Of a stretch of DNA of 64,000 nucleotides, positions 37,405 to 47,125 are shown piece after piece. The position numbers were made by a program, and so were the translations under genes. This stretch comes from Bog-159 sp035308525 (GTDB lineage Bacteria > Acidobacteriota > Terriglobia > Bryobacterales > Bryobacteraceae). The stretch covers positions 8,320-72,319 of the forward strand of contig DATGGM010000094.1 of the NCBI GenBank assembly GCA_035308525.1, written 5' to 3'. How positions within the stretch are numbered: position 1 is the stretch's first letter; each line of letters begins with the position of its first letter. Under the pieces are notes generated by a model. That model worked only from the letters and a program-made list of their open reading frames with translations, ran no database searches and was not told the DNA's origin.

Positions 37405-38247
37405 GTGGCCGAACCTTCCGGCCAGGCGCCGAAGCCACCCAAGGTTTCGGTCCTGGTGGTTTCCTACAATCGAAAAGATCTTTTGCGGCGCGCCCTCGAA
37501 GCCTTGGAGCAGTCGGAAGCCCGCCAGACGTTCGAGATCGTGGTGGTGGACAACGGGTCCACGGACGGCAGCCAACTGCTCGAAAGCGAATACCCGCGCG
37601 CGCGGTTTATCCGCATACCACGCAATTTCGGATTGACCAAGGCCCTCAACCTGGGCATTCGCGGATCCGAGGGCGAGTATGTTTTCTTCCTGCATGAAGA
37701 CACGGAGGTCTTCCCGGACACCGTTCGCCTGTTGACGGAATTGCTGGACGCGCAGCCGGAGGCGGGAGCCGCGTGCCCGCTGCTGGTGGACTCCGGGGGA
37801 CGGCCGGCGCCGCAATTGGGGCGGTTTCCGCCGGACGATACCTGGGAGCCCGCGCCGCCGGGTACCCAGCCGATGCCGGTCGACTATCCGCGCGGCGCGG
37901 CCCTGATGATGCGCCGCTTTTTCCTGACGGCTATCCGCCAGATCGACGAGCGCTACGGGCAATTCGGCAGCGATGCGGACCTTTGTTTCCAGATCCGGCG
38001 GGCCGGCAAAAAGATCCTGCTGGCGCCGGCGTCCCAGGCGCGGCATGTGGGTCGAGAAGCGGAATCCGCGCTGCGGCGGGCCGACCAGAAACAGGGTAAA
38101 GTGGCCTGGATGCGCAAATATGGCGGCTTCCGAAGCGGTCTGGGGGCGCAACTGGGGGCCGCTTTCGGCGCCTTGGGATCGTTCCAATTGGGCACCCTCC
38201 GTTATCTTTTGGCAGGGCAGAAAGTTGACGGAAGTCAGCAGGAGTAA
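37405..38247 (+). CDS. Family 2 glycosyltransferase (rhamnosyltransferase-like)
   Basis: A 280-residue GT-A fold glycosyltransferase: VSVLVVSYNRKDLLRRAL, EIVVVDNGSTDGS, NFGLTKALNLGIRG, the DxD-equivalent FLHEDTEV, and the catalytic-base region RYGQFGSDADLCFQIR. The form matches GT2 enzymes that add rhamnose or similar sugars to cell-surface glycans. The start is taken as GTG 37405, the only plausible start just before the conserved domain. An open frame runs further upstream but overlaps the divergent S41 gene. It is 38 bases ahead of the membrane-protein gene and may head the ligase cluster. Confidence 0.85.
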   Translation: MAEPSGQAPKPPKVSVLVVSYNRKDLLRRALEALEQSEARQTFEIVVVDNGSTDGSQLLESEYPRARFIRIPRNFGLTKALNLGIRGSEGEYVFFLHEDTEVFPDTVRLLTELLDAQPEAGAACPLLVDSGGRPAPQLGRFPPDDTWEPAPPGTQPMPVDYPRGAALMMRRFFLTAIRQIDERYGQFGSDADLCFQIRRAGKKILLAPASQARHVGREAESALRRADQKQGKVAWMRKYGGFRSGLGAQLGAAFGALGSFQLGTLRYLLAGQKVDGSQQE

Positions 38248-38285
38248 ACCAAAAACAGCCCGTTGGTTGTCTATTATCCGCTATC

Positions 38286-38768
38286 ATGTGGCTAATGGAC
38301 GCGATTCTCTGGATCCTGTTGCCCGGCTTTGTGGCGGTCGGCTCCGGCCTGTTGGCGTTCTATATCATGCAGTCCAGGATGGAAGTCGCGCTGGCCAGGG
38401 AGCGGGAAGCCATGGCGCAGGCGCGCGGCACTCTGGAGGCCGAGAAAAATTCGCTGGAGCAGGCGCTGCGGGGCGCTAAGGACGCCGCCCGCCGCGAGGC
38501 CCTGGACGAATTTCTGGCCGACGTGCATGTGGAGCAGCGGCATTACGTACGCGACAATAAGCTGCTGTTTCAGAACCGCAAGGCGCTGGTGCTGCAGGAG
38601 CGCATCTTTTTCCGCAACATTCCGCTCTCGAACTGGATCGAGCACGAGATCGTGCTGCAGGAAGGCGAGGACGTGGACAAAGCCGCGCGCAGCTTGACAT
38701 CTTTCGTGGAACTGGTCAGCGTGGAGCAGCCGCAGCAGCCGCCCAACGGCAACCGGCTGCTGCGATAG
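38286..38768 (+). CDS. Hypothetical membrane-anchored coiled-coil protein
   Basis: A 160-residue protein with one N-terminal transmembrane helix (AILWILLPGFVAVGSGLLAFYIM), a coiled coil (residues ~30-75, REREAMAQARGTLEAEKNSLEQALRGAK) and a compact C-terminal domain with EFLADVHVEQRHYVRDNKLLFQNRKALVLQER-type alternating strands. It is likely to sit at the cytoplasmic side of the membrane. The family is not recognised. It lies just upstream of the ATP-grasp gene, in the same direction, so it may anchor or regulate that system. Confidence 0.75.
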   Translation: MWLMDAILWILLPGFVAVGSGLLAFYIMQSRMEVALAREREAMAQARGTLEAEKNSLEQALRGAKDAARREALDEFLADVHVEQRHYVRDNKLLFQNRKALVLQERIFFRNIPLSNWIEHEIVLQEGEDVDKAARSLTSFVELVSVEQPQQPPNGNRLLR

Positions 38769-38833
38769 TTTTGCAAAGCCCCCGTGGCACCAGGCGAAAC
38801 CCGGCCCAAGCTTGGTAAACTCAATCCAGTCGC

Positions 38834-39790
38834 ATGAAGAAAATCGGCATTCTCTACGGCATGGAAAACAGCTTTCCAGGCGCTTTGGTGGACCGCATTA
38901 ACTCGTTCCAGGCGCCGGACGTACACGCCGAGAGCCTGGTGGTGGGCGGTGTGGGGATGGCGCAGCCGAGCGGCTACCGCGTGATCGTCGACCGCATTTC
39001 CCAGGACATCCCGTTTTACCGCTCCTACCTGAAGAATGCGGTGCTGGGCGGCGCCATCGTGATCAATAATCCCTTCTGGTGGAGCGCCGACGACAAGTTC
39101 TTCAATTACGCCATGGCCGAGCGCATCGGCGTGGCGGTACCGCGCACCGTGCTGCTGCCCCACAAGAAGCATCCGCCGGACACCACGGAGCGCTCCATGC
39201 GCAACCTACGGTATCCGTTGAACTGGGACGAGATTTTCGATTATGTGGGCTTCCCGGCCTTCCTGAAACCGCACGCCGGCGGCGGCTGGAAGAGCGTCTA
39301 CAAAGTGGACAATCCGCAAGAGCTGTTTGCGGCCTACGATCAGACCGGGGAGTTGTGCATGACCCTGCAGAAGGCCGTCGACTTCACCGAGTATTTCCGC
39401 TGCTACGTGATCGGCCGGGAAAAAGTGTGGGTGATGCGCTACGATCCCAAGCAGCCGCACGCGGACCGCTACGTGAAGAATCCGCCGCCCATTGAACCCG
39501 CCATGTACGCGCGCGTGACAGGCGACTGCCTGAAGTTGTGCCGGGCGCTGGGCTATGACATGAACACCGTGGAATTCGCGGTGGAGGACGGCATACCGTA
39601 CGCCATCGACTTCCTGAACCCGGCTCCGGACGCGGACGTGCATTCGGTCGGGCCGGAGAACTTCGAGTGGGTAGTGAATGCCATGGCGGAACTGGCCATC
39701 CAGAAAGCGCTCAGCGACGAGCAGCCCGCCGCCGAGTTCCGATGGGCAAATTTCCTGGCAGGAAACAGGTCCCATGCCGCGGGCTTATAG
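38834..39790 (+). CDS. ATP-grasp family ligase, RimK-like
   Basis: A 318-residue protein with canonical ATP-grasp order: an N-terminal alpha/beta domain (KKIGILYGMENSFPGALVDRINS), an ATP-binding lysine in FLKPHAGGGWKSV, TEYFRCYVIGREKVWVMRYD, and the metal-binding C-terminal motif TVEFAVEDGIPYAIDFLNPAPD. These enzymes join a carboxylate to an amine or thiol through an acyl-phosphate. The substrate is unknown. It is followed after 40 bases by a GCS2-type ligase, then an M29 aminopeptidase and another ATP-grasp gene, which suggests a shared peptide-like product. Confidence 0.85.
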   Translation: MKKIGILYGMENSFPGALVDRINSFQAPDVHAESLVVGGVGMAQPSGYRVIVDRISQDIPFYRSYLKNAVLGGAIVINNPFWWSADDKFFNYAMAERIGVAVPRTVLLPHKKHPPDTTERSMRNLRYPLNWDEIFDYVGFPAFLKPHAGGGWKSVYKVDNPQELFAAYDQTGELCMTLQKAVDFTEYFRCYVIGREKVWVMRYDPKQPHADRYVKNPPPIEPAMYARVTGDCLKLCRALGYDMNTVEFAVEDGIPYAIDFLNPAPDADVHSVGPENFEWVVNAMAELAIQKALSDEQPAAEFRWANFLAGNRSHAAGL

Positions 39791-39830
39791 TTCCGGAGAC
39801 GCCGCATAATAGTAAGCAAGGAGTACCCGC

Positions 39831-40967
39831 ATGAGACCTAGCCTGAGCATCGGCATCGAGGAAGAATATCAAACCATCGATCCCGAGACCCGCGACCTGC
39901 GCTCCCACATCGGAATAGAGATGATCGAGAAGGGCAAAGCCGTTCTGACGGAGCGGGTCAAGCCCGAGATGCACCAGTCGGTGATCGAGGCCGGCACGCG
40001 GATCTGCCGGAACATCCAGGAGGCGCGTGCCGAAATCACCATGATCCGCCGCAACCTGATCGACCTGGCTAAGCAGCACGGGCTGCGCCTGGCGGCCGCG
40101 GCCTCGCATCCCTTCGCGGACTGGAGCAAACAGGAGATCTATCCGGACGAGCGTTATCACACCATCGTAGAGGACATGCAGATGGTTGCGCGCGCCAACC
40201 TGATCTTCGGGCTGCACGTGCACATCGGCGTGGAAGACCCGGAGACGGCCATCCACATCATGAACGCGGCGCGCTATTTCCTCCCCCACATTCTGGCGCT
40301 CTCCACCAACTCGCCTTTCTGGCGCGGCATGGACACGGGCTTGAAATCCTACCGCTGCAAGGTCTTCGATAAGTTCCCGCGCACCAACATACCGGATTAC
40401 TTTCCCAGTTACGGCGAATACGAGAGTTTCATCAACCTGCTCATCAAAACCAATTGCATCGACAACGCCAAGAAGATCTGGTGGGATATCCGTCCTCATC
40501 CGTATTTCAGCACCCTGGAATTCCGGGTGTGCGATATTCCCATGCGCGCCGACGAGACCCTGGCGCTGGCCGCGCTGATCCAGGCCACGGTGGCCAAACT
40601 CTACAAGCTGCACTCCATGAACCAGGGCTTCCGGCTCTACCGGCGGGCACTCATCATGGAAAATAAGTGGCGCGCGCTGCGCTACGGAATCGACGGCAAG
40701 TTGATCGACTTCGGCAAGCGCGTGGAGGTGCCCATGTGCGACCTCATGGATGAGTACATCGAGATCATCGACGACGTGGTGGATGAACTGGGCAGCCGCG
40801 ATGAGATTAACTACATCCGGGAGATACTAAAGAATGGTACTGGCGCCGACCGCCAGTTGCGCGTCTGGAACGAGACGCACGATATGAAAAAAGTGGTGGA
40901 TTACATCGTCCAGGAAACCGAAGCGGGCATTTACGACACCGGGAAAAGGCAGGCCGCCGCGAAGTGA
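39831..40967 (+). CDS. Carboxylate-amine ligase, GCS2 (YbdK) family
   Basis: A 378-residue glutamate-cysteine-ligase-like enzyme of the COG2170 type. Conserved elements are GIEEEYQTID at the N terminus, MHQSVIEAGT, GLHVHIGV and TLEFRVCDIP. The family activates a carboxylate as an acyl phosphate and forms an amide. YbdK has only weak gamma-glutamylcysteine activity, so the natural substrate is open. AAGGAG precedes the ATG. Its stop overlaps the start of the aminopeptidase in a GTGA arrangement, so the two are translationally coupled. Confidence 0.93.
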   Translation: MRPSLSIGIEEEYQTIDPETRDLRSHIGIEMIEKGKAVLTERVKPEMHQSVIEAGTRICRNIQEARAEITMIRRNLIDLAKQHGLRLAAAASHPFADWSKQEIYPDERYHTIVEDMQMVARANLIFGLHVHIGVEDPETAIHIMNAARYFLPHILALSTNSPFWRGMDTGLKSYRCKVFDKFPRTNIPDYFPSYGEYESFINLLIKTNCIDNAKKIWWDIRPHPYFSTLEFRVCDIPMRADETLALAALIQATVAKLYKLHSMNQGFRLYRRALIMENKWRALRYGIDGKLIDFGKRVEVPMCDLMDEYIEIIDDVVDELGSRDEINYIREILKNGTGADRQLRVWNETHDMKKVVDYIVQETEAGIYDTGKRQAAAK

Positions 40968-41995
40968 ACAGTGCATTAAACGGAATTGGCATACAGCCGG
41001 AACTGGTGGAGGGCGCGCGGAACGCCATCAACGTCTGCCTGCGCGTGCAGCCGCGCGAGAAAGTCACGCTGATTACCGACCGGGCCAGCATCGATATCGC
41101 CGCCGCACTGGCCGGCGAACTGGATAAGGTAGAAGCGAATTACCGGTCCTGGCTGCTCGAAGACGTGGCGCCGCGCCCGCTGGCCGAAATGCCGGGCGTG
41201 GTGCTGGACGACCTGGAGTCGAGCGGCGTCAGCATCTTCGCCGCGCTGGCACAAGCCAACGAGCTGCGCTCGCGCATGCAGATGACCGAAGTGGTGGCCC
41301 GCCGCCGGATCCGCCACGCCCATATGGTCAATATCACCAAGCAGATCATGTGCGACGGGATGCGCGCGGATTTCCGCGAAGTGGATCGCATCAGCCTGAG
41401 GGTGATGGAGATCGCCCGCTCGGCCACGCTGGTGCGCGCCAAGACGCCCGCGGGAACGGACCTGACCGCCGAGATGAACCCCGACTACAAGTGGCTCAAG
41501 ACCAGCGGCATAATCAGCGCCAATACCTGGGGAAATTTGCCGGGTGGCGAAATCTTCACCACGCCGGGCGAGGTCAACGGCACCTTTGTAGTGGACGGCG
41601 TGGTGGGCGACTACCTGTGCGCCAAGTATGGCGACCTGCACGCCGAGCCGCTGACCATCCGGGTGAAGGGCAACCGGCTTACGGAAGCACACTCCGCCAA
41701 TCGCGCGCTCGAAGATGAATTCTGGCGATATACGCATACCGACGAGAACAGCGACCGCGTGGGCGAGTTTGCCATCGGCACCAATATCGGCGTGCGCGAC
41801 GTGATCGGTAACATTTTGCAGGATGAAAAGATTCCGGGCGTGCACATCGCGTTCGGCGATCCTTACGGCACGTATACCGGTGCGGCGTGGCGCTCGACCA
41901 CGCACATAGACGTGGTGGGCCGCAAATTCGATATCTGGGCGGACGAACGCCTGATCATGCGGCGCGGCGAATTCGTGCTGGAGGACGGAGCTTAA
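40964..41995 (+). CDS. M29 family aminopeptidase
   Basis: A 343-residue metallo-aminopeptidase of the thermophilic AmpS/AmpT family. The metal ligands appear in order as the Glu in TTPGEVNG, the Glu in VGEFAIGTN, the His in VHIAFGD and the His and Asp in TTHIDVV. The N-terminal domain is shorter than in the ~410-residue classical members. The start is GTG 40964, overlapping the ligase stop by 4 bases. Coupling to two ligase genes suggests it trims or turns over the product of the cluster rather than acting in general peptide degradation. Confidence 0.88.
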   Translation: MNSALNGIGIQPELVEGARNAINVCLRVQPREKVTLITDRASIDIAAALAGELDKVEANYRSWLLEDVAPRPLAEMPGVVLDDLESSGVSIFAALAQANELRSRMQMTEVVARRRIRHAHMVNITKQIMCDGMRADFREVDRISLRVMEIARSATLVRAKTPAGTDLTAEMNPDYKWLKTSGIISANTWGNLPGGEIFTTPGEVNGTFVVDGVVGDYLCAKYGDLHAEPLTIRVKGNRLTEAHSANRALEDEFWRYTHTDENSDRVGEFAIGTNIGVRDVIGNILQDEKIPGVHIAFGDPYGTYTGAAWRSTTHIDVVGRKFDIWADERLIMRRGEFVLEDGA

Positions 41996-42000
41996 GACGA

Positions 42001-43182
42001 TTGATTCCCGCGCTCCGAGAACGCTTCAACGCCGGCTTCACGCCGGAAAAATACGCCGCCTTCCTGTCGCGTCTCGAAGCCGATTCGGGCGCGCCGGTGA
42101 CATTCCGCAATTGCGAGACTCCCTGCTTCTTTCCTCTGCCTCTGATTGAGAGCATGGCGCGCGACGGAGAGGAACTGATCCGCCAGTTGACCACGCCTGA
42201 GTATCAGGCTATTGGCGGGCAAGCCGTTCCGCCGCAATTCGACGTTCCCGGTGAGCCTGAGCATCCGCTTTTCCTGCAGGTGGATTTCGGCCTGGTGCGC
42301 GAGCCGTCAGGCGAGATCGCCCCGCGCCTCGTGGAGATTCAGGCGTTTCCGTCGCTGTACGCTTATCAGCCGGTTCTGTCGCAGGTGTACGTGGAGGCGT
42401 ACGGGCTGGATGGTTCTCTGCGCTACCTATTGAGCGGGCTGGATGTCACTCAATATACGGCGCTTTTGAAACGCGCCATTCTGGGCGGCCATCGCCCGGA
42501 AAACGTGGTCCTGATGGAGATCGATCCGCAACACCAGAAAACGCTGGCGGATTTCGTGCTCACGGAACGGATGTTCGGCGTGCGGGCGGTGTGCATCACA
42601 GCGATCCGCAAGGAAGGCCGGCGGCTATATTACGAGCGCCACGGGCGCAAGGTGCCCATCCACAGGATCTACAACCGCGCGATCATGGACGAACTGCAGC
42701 GGCGCGGCATCACGCCGGCGTTTGACTTCCGCGACGACCTGGAGGTTGAGTGGGCCGGCCACCCCAACGATTACTTCCGGATTAGTAAGTTCTCGATTCC
42801 CTATTTACGGCATCCATCGGTGCCGCAAACCTGGTTTCTCGATCAGTTACACCACATTCCGCGGGATACTGCCAACTATGTGCTGAAGCCGCTGTTTTCC
42901 TTCGCCGGCCTGGGCGTGCGGATCGGCCCCACGCACGAAGAGGTCGCCGCTATCCCACCACAGCAGCGGCGCGACTACATCCTGCAGGAGCGCATGCACT
43001 TCGAGCCTGTGATCGAAACGCCTCTCGGCAAGACATGCGCCGAGATTCGCATCATGTACATCTGGCTGGATACGCTGCTGCCGGTGTCCCTGCTGGTGCG
43101 CATGGGCCGGGGTGCCATGATGGGCGTGGACCACAACAGGAATCTCGAGTGGGTGGGGGCTTCGGCGGGCCTGTGCGCATAG
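42001..43182 (+). CDS. ATP-grasp-like protein, probably circularly permuted
   Basis: A 393-residue protein. The ATP-binding lysine motif NYVLKPLFSFAGLGVRIGP and the YILQERMHFEPVIET and AEIRIMYIW stretches lie in the C-terminal third, whereas a metal-ligand-like VEIQAFPSLYAYQP lies near residue 117. That order is reversed relative to ordinary ATP-grasps and matches circularly permuted members such as the GspS/DUF407 type. TTG 42001 is chosen because GGAGGACGGAG lies just upstream. Further upstream the frame overlaps the aminopeptidase. It begins 6 bases after the aminopeptidase stop and is probably the last gene of the cluster. Confidence 0.78.
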   Translation: MIPALRERFNAGFTPEKYAAFLSRLEADSGAPVTFRNCETPCFFPLPLIESMARDGEELIRQLTTPEYQAIGGQAVPPQFDVPGEPEHPLFLQVDFGLVREPSGEIAPRLVEIQAFPSLYAYQPVLSQVYVEAYGLDGSLRYLLSGLDVTQYTALLKRAILGGHRPENVVLMEIDPQHQKTLADFVLTERMFGVRAVCITAIRKEGRRLYYERHGRKVPIHRIYNRAIMDELQRRGITPAFDFRDDLEVEWAGHPNDYFRISKFSIPYLRHPSVPQTWFLDQLHHIPRDTANYVLKPLFSFAGLGVRIGPTHEEVAAIPPQQRRDYILQERMHFEPVIETPLGKTCAEIRIMYIWLDTLLPVSLLVRMGRGAMMGVDHNRNLEWVGASAGLCA

Positions 43183-43527
43183 TGCCGGCTCGGCCTCCCA
43201 ACGCCTCATAAAGATCCGGCGGGTACTAGAGGTATCAAAACTTTGGTGCTAAGGCAGCCCTCGTTGTTGACCGCACGCTCCGGGTTTTCCACAACTCGAA
43301 TATTTCCTCGTCATGTCTGCCCCCCCCGAACACCTCTCAGCAAATGCTTAATTTCAGGTAGGATTATGCTGAACGAGGCCGCACCTGGCGGAGACCGAAC
43401 CAGAAATACAGTACTGGCAGCAGCTTCTCCCTGGAACCCGTGTAAGTACTAGACGTCCTGAGGAACGCTTGATCTGTTGCATTACAGTGTTACTTGAACT
43501 AGACTGATTTTGACAAGTAGCCCTCGC
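43183..43527. other. Intergenic region upstream of the sigma54 activator
   Basis: No gene or RNA is supported. It contains a run of eight C near 43320-43327 and a weak sigma70-like pair (TTGCAT, 17 bases, TAGACT) around 43480-43502. No clear terminator follows the ligase cluster and no sigma54 -24/-12 element was found. Confidence 0.55.
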
Positions 43528-44919
<1,392 letters not shown>

Positions 44920-44934
44920 GCACCTGGCGTCACC

Positions 44935-45441
44935 TTACCACTTGACATTTAGCTGCGGCGAAGAAACGGCGTGCTGCCCTTCCGGCTCGGTGCGGCTGGA
45001 CACCACGGTGCCGCCTCGCGTCACCACGGCCGTCAGCTTGGCCTGATCGCGGTAGATCAGCTTTTCGCGCAATTCGCCCGCTTCCACCGAGATCGCGGTA
45101 GAAGCCGGCAGGCCGTATTGCGCCAGGACTTCGGATTCGCGCATACCCGAATTAACCTGACCGGCGTCTGGGATGGCCTTGGGTGCGGACGGTGCGGGCG
45201 GTACAGGCGTCGCAGCCACGGGGACTTCGGGCCGATCCGCCGCGGACTCTTCGCTCCGGGGCCGGGACCTGTGCGTGGCCCGGGCTGGTTTGGCGGCGGG
45301 CGGCTTAGCCGGGGAAGGGTCGCTCACGGTGGGGTGCGTGGCGCCCAGGACGCCGCGGACTTGGGGAATGGAGTCCCGTGCGACATACAAGACCCCTATT
45401 GCAACCAGGGCCGCCAGACCCAACATAGCTTTTTCCATCAT
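44935..45441 (-). CDS. Hypothetical membrane-anchored protein with a SmpA/BamE-like C-terminal domain
   Basis: A 168-residue protein with one N-terminal hydrophobic helix (AMLGLAALVAIGVLYVA), a long Pro/Ala/Arg-rich linker (~30-95) and a small C-terminal domain. The latter (VNSGMRESEVLAQYGLPASTAISV...EKLIYRDQAKLTAVVTRGGTVV) has the G-M-x-x-x-E-V-x-x-x-x-G-x-P pattern of SmpA/OmlA/BamE-like domains. AGGAG precedes the start. A role in envelope assembly is possible by analogy. It converges on the sigma54 activator with 15 bases between stops. Confidence 0.72.
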   Translation of the reverse strand: MMEKAMLGLAALVAIGVLYVARDSIPQVRGVLGATHPTVSDPSPAKPPAAKPARATHRSRPRSEESAADRPEVPVAATPVPPAPSAPKAIPDAGQVNSGMRESEVLAQYGLPASTAISVEAGELREKLIYRDQAKLTAVVTRGGTVVSSRTEPEGQHAVSSPQLNVKW

Positions 45442-45592
45442 AGTGAACCGCTCCTACACATCGCCTTGGATGTAGTATGCGCCAGTTTCCGCTCCATTAC
45501 AAGGAATCGTGTGCAAGACGGGGGGACGGCCCACCCCAAGAACGTAATGCAACTGGGCTTAGGGTGATAGAGTTAAATGAGGAGGGTTGATC

Positions 45593-46159
45593 ATGAAAAT
45601 ATGGCTCTTGCTGGCGGCGGTACTGGCTATATTATCCTTGCCCGTGCGCGGGCAGGAGAGGAACGCGCAACATGGCGGCAGCCACGCCGATCACGGTGGC
45701 GGCTACATCCCCAAGCACGGACCTCCCCCCGCAAAAGCGCAGCCCCGTAGCGCTCCCGCGACCGAACACGGCGCTCCCGCGGCCGAACATCGCACGTACG
45801 CCGACCAGCCGGGACATCCGGAGGCGCCGCACGTTCACACAAACGGGAAATGGGTCGGGCATGACGGTGGACGAGATAATGCGAATTATCATCTGGACCA
45901 CCCATGGGAGCACGGACGCTTCACCGGCGGAATCGGACGGGGCCACGTCTTCCGGCTGGCGGGGGGGAACCGGGAGCGCTTCTGGTTCGGCGGCTTCTAC
46001 TTCAGCGTGGCCCCCTATGACTTCGGCTACTGCGGCGATTGGCTTTGGGACAGCGATCAAATCGTGATTTACGACGACCCGGATGATGTGGGCTGGTACC
46101 TGGCGTACAACGTGCGGCTAGGCACCTATGTCCACGTCCAGTTTCTGGGCAACAGCTAG
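45593..46159 (+). CDS. Hypothetical secreted His/Pro-rich protein
   Basis: A 188-residue exported protein with a signal peptide (MKIWLLLAAVLAILSLPVRG). The mature N-terminal half is rich in His, Pro, Gly and Ala (GGSHADHGGGYIPKHG). The C-terminal ~100 residues are aromatic and acidic (WVGHDGGRD, HLDHPWEHGRF, FWFGGFYFSVAPYDFGYCGDWLWDSD, YDDPDDVGWYLAYN), suggesting a compact beta domain. ATG 45593 is preferred because GGAGGG ends 6 bases upstream. TTG 45587 adds only two residues. The histidines could bind metal, but this is a guess. Confidence 0.78.
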   Translation: MKIWLLLAAVLAILSLPVRGQERNAQHGGSHADHGGGYIPKHGPPPAKAQPRSAPATEHGAPAAEHRTYADQPGHPEAPHVHTNGKWVGHDGGRDNANYHLDHPWEHGRFTGGIGRGHVFRLAGGNRERFWFGGFYFSVAPYDFGYCGDWLWDSDQIVIYDDPDDVGWYLAYNVRLGTYVHVQFLGNS

Positions 46160-46371
46160 CGAGCGGCGATGGCCACACCCCGGGAAAGCGGCCCGGCAAC
46201 GGCTGGACTATGCCGGTCATAACGAGGCCGCGCAAGGCTATACCGTACGAGCCTGCGCGGCGAGTTCCCGGCCATCCTGCGGGTTGGTCATCGCCGGAGA
46301 TCCGCGGATCGGCAAGGTGCCCGGCGCGCGGCGGCTGAAATCGGAAAGGAAGCGCCGGGCCAGGTAGCTTT

Positions 46372-47088
46372 TTAAAAACGCGACGAATTGGTGGCAGGCA
46401 CTGCCGCCTGCTGCACCGCGTACCGGGTCAGATACATGCGGTAGAACAGAAACACCAGGCACATTACCGGCAGCATCAACAGCGGCGGCTGCCATCCCAG
46501 CTCACGGCCGGAAGAGGTCATCAGGGCGACCAGCGCGCCTCCCAACAGATGATACGGAACCGCGAACAGGTAGAATTCCTCCCAGACAACGCGCAGCGGC
46601 ACTCTTTGCACCAGGGAAAGCACGCCCGACACCAGCAGCGAGCTCGACAAGAAATAGAGACAGGTGGCCACCGCCAGCACCACGGGGGCCGACTCCGTGT
46701 GCCACTGCGACCGTATGAAGTGAGAGCACTGGTATGCCGGCAAAAGGCTGGCGCCGACGGCGGACACGCTGAAAAGCACCTGCACGGCCGCCGGCCGCTT
46801 CGCGCTTCTCCAAAGACACTGCACGATCACGCTGGAGCAAGCCATGAGCATAGTCTCGGGAAGCCCCATCTCGGAGATCCCAAGCAACACGAACACGAAT
46901 CCAATCGACATGGTGCCGTTGAGTCCCGGCAGGCGCAGCTTGAAGGTGGCGGCAAGCAGCGACAGCAGAACATAAATACCGCAACGGAACAGATCGTGAG
47001 TCCAGGGCGGATCCACAAAGGCGTACACCATCGCCGCTATTCCCGCCGCGCTCACCACCGAGATGTAGATCTTAGCTTTAGCTGGCAT
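46372..47088 (-). CDS. Hypothetical integral membrane protein
   Basis: A 238-residue protein with about seven hydrophobic helices and short loops. The order (IYISVVSAAGIAAMVYAF, CGIYVLLSLLAATFKLRLP, TMSIGFVFVLLGISEMG, LMACSSVIVQCLW, then three more) resembles the membrane sensor part of multi-domain signalling proteins, but there is no output domain. GAGGTG precedes the ATG. It lies 37 bases after the S8 peptidase gene on the same strand and is probably co-transcribed with it. Confidence 0.78.
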   Translation of the reverse strand: MPAKAKIYISVVSAAGIAAMVYAFVDPPWTHDLFRCGIYVLLSLLAATFKLRLPGLNGTMSIGFVFVLLGISEMGLPETMLMACSSVIVQCLWRSAKRPAAVQVLFSVSAVGASLLPAYQCSHFIRSQWHTESAPVVLAVATCLYFLSSSLLVSGVLSLVQRVPLRVVWEEFYLFAVPYHLLGGALVALMTSSGRELGWQPPLLMLPVMCLVFLFYRMYLTRYAVQQAAVPATNSSRF

Positions 47089-47125
47089 AAGTCACCTCGC
47101 AGAGAACCCTTTGCGCGCAGCGCGC

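Noticed and set aside
41887..42000. Upstream extension of the second ATP-grasp gene
   Set aside because: It overlaps the aminopeptidase in another frame. The TTG at 42001 has a strong ribosome binding site just before it.
43183..43527. Possible regulatory RNA or sigma54 promoter in the gap before the activator gene
   Set aside because: No GG-N10-GC element, stable fold with a terminator, or conserved riboswitch core could be recognised by eye.
46160..46371. Possible small gene and a hairpin (46229-46259) between the His/Pro-rich protein and the membrane protein
   Set aside because: The short plus-strand reading frame overlaps the upstream gene, has no ribosome binding site and has no recognisable product. 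The hairpin has a bulge and no T run.
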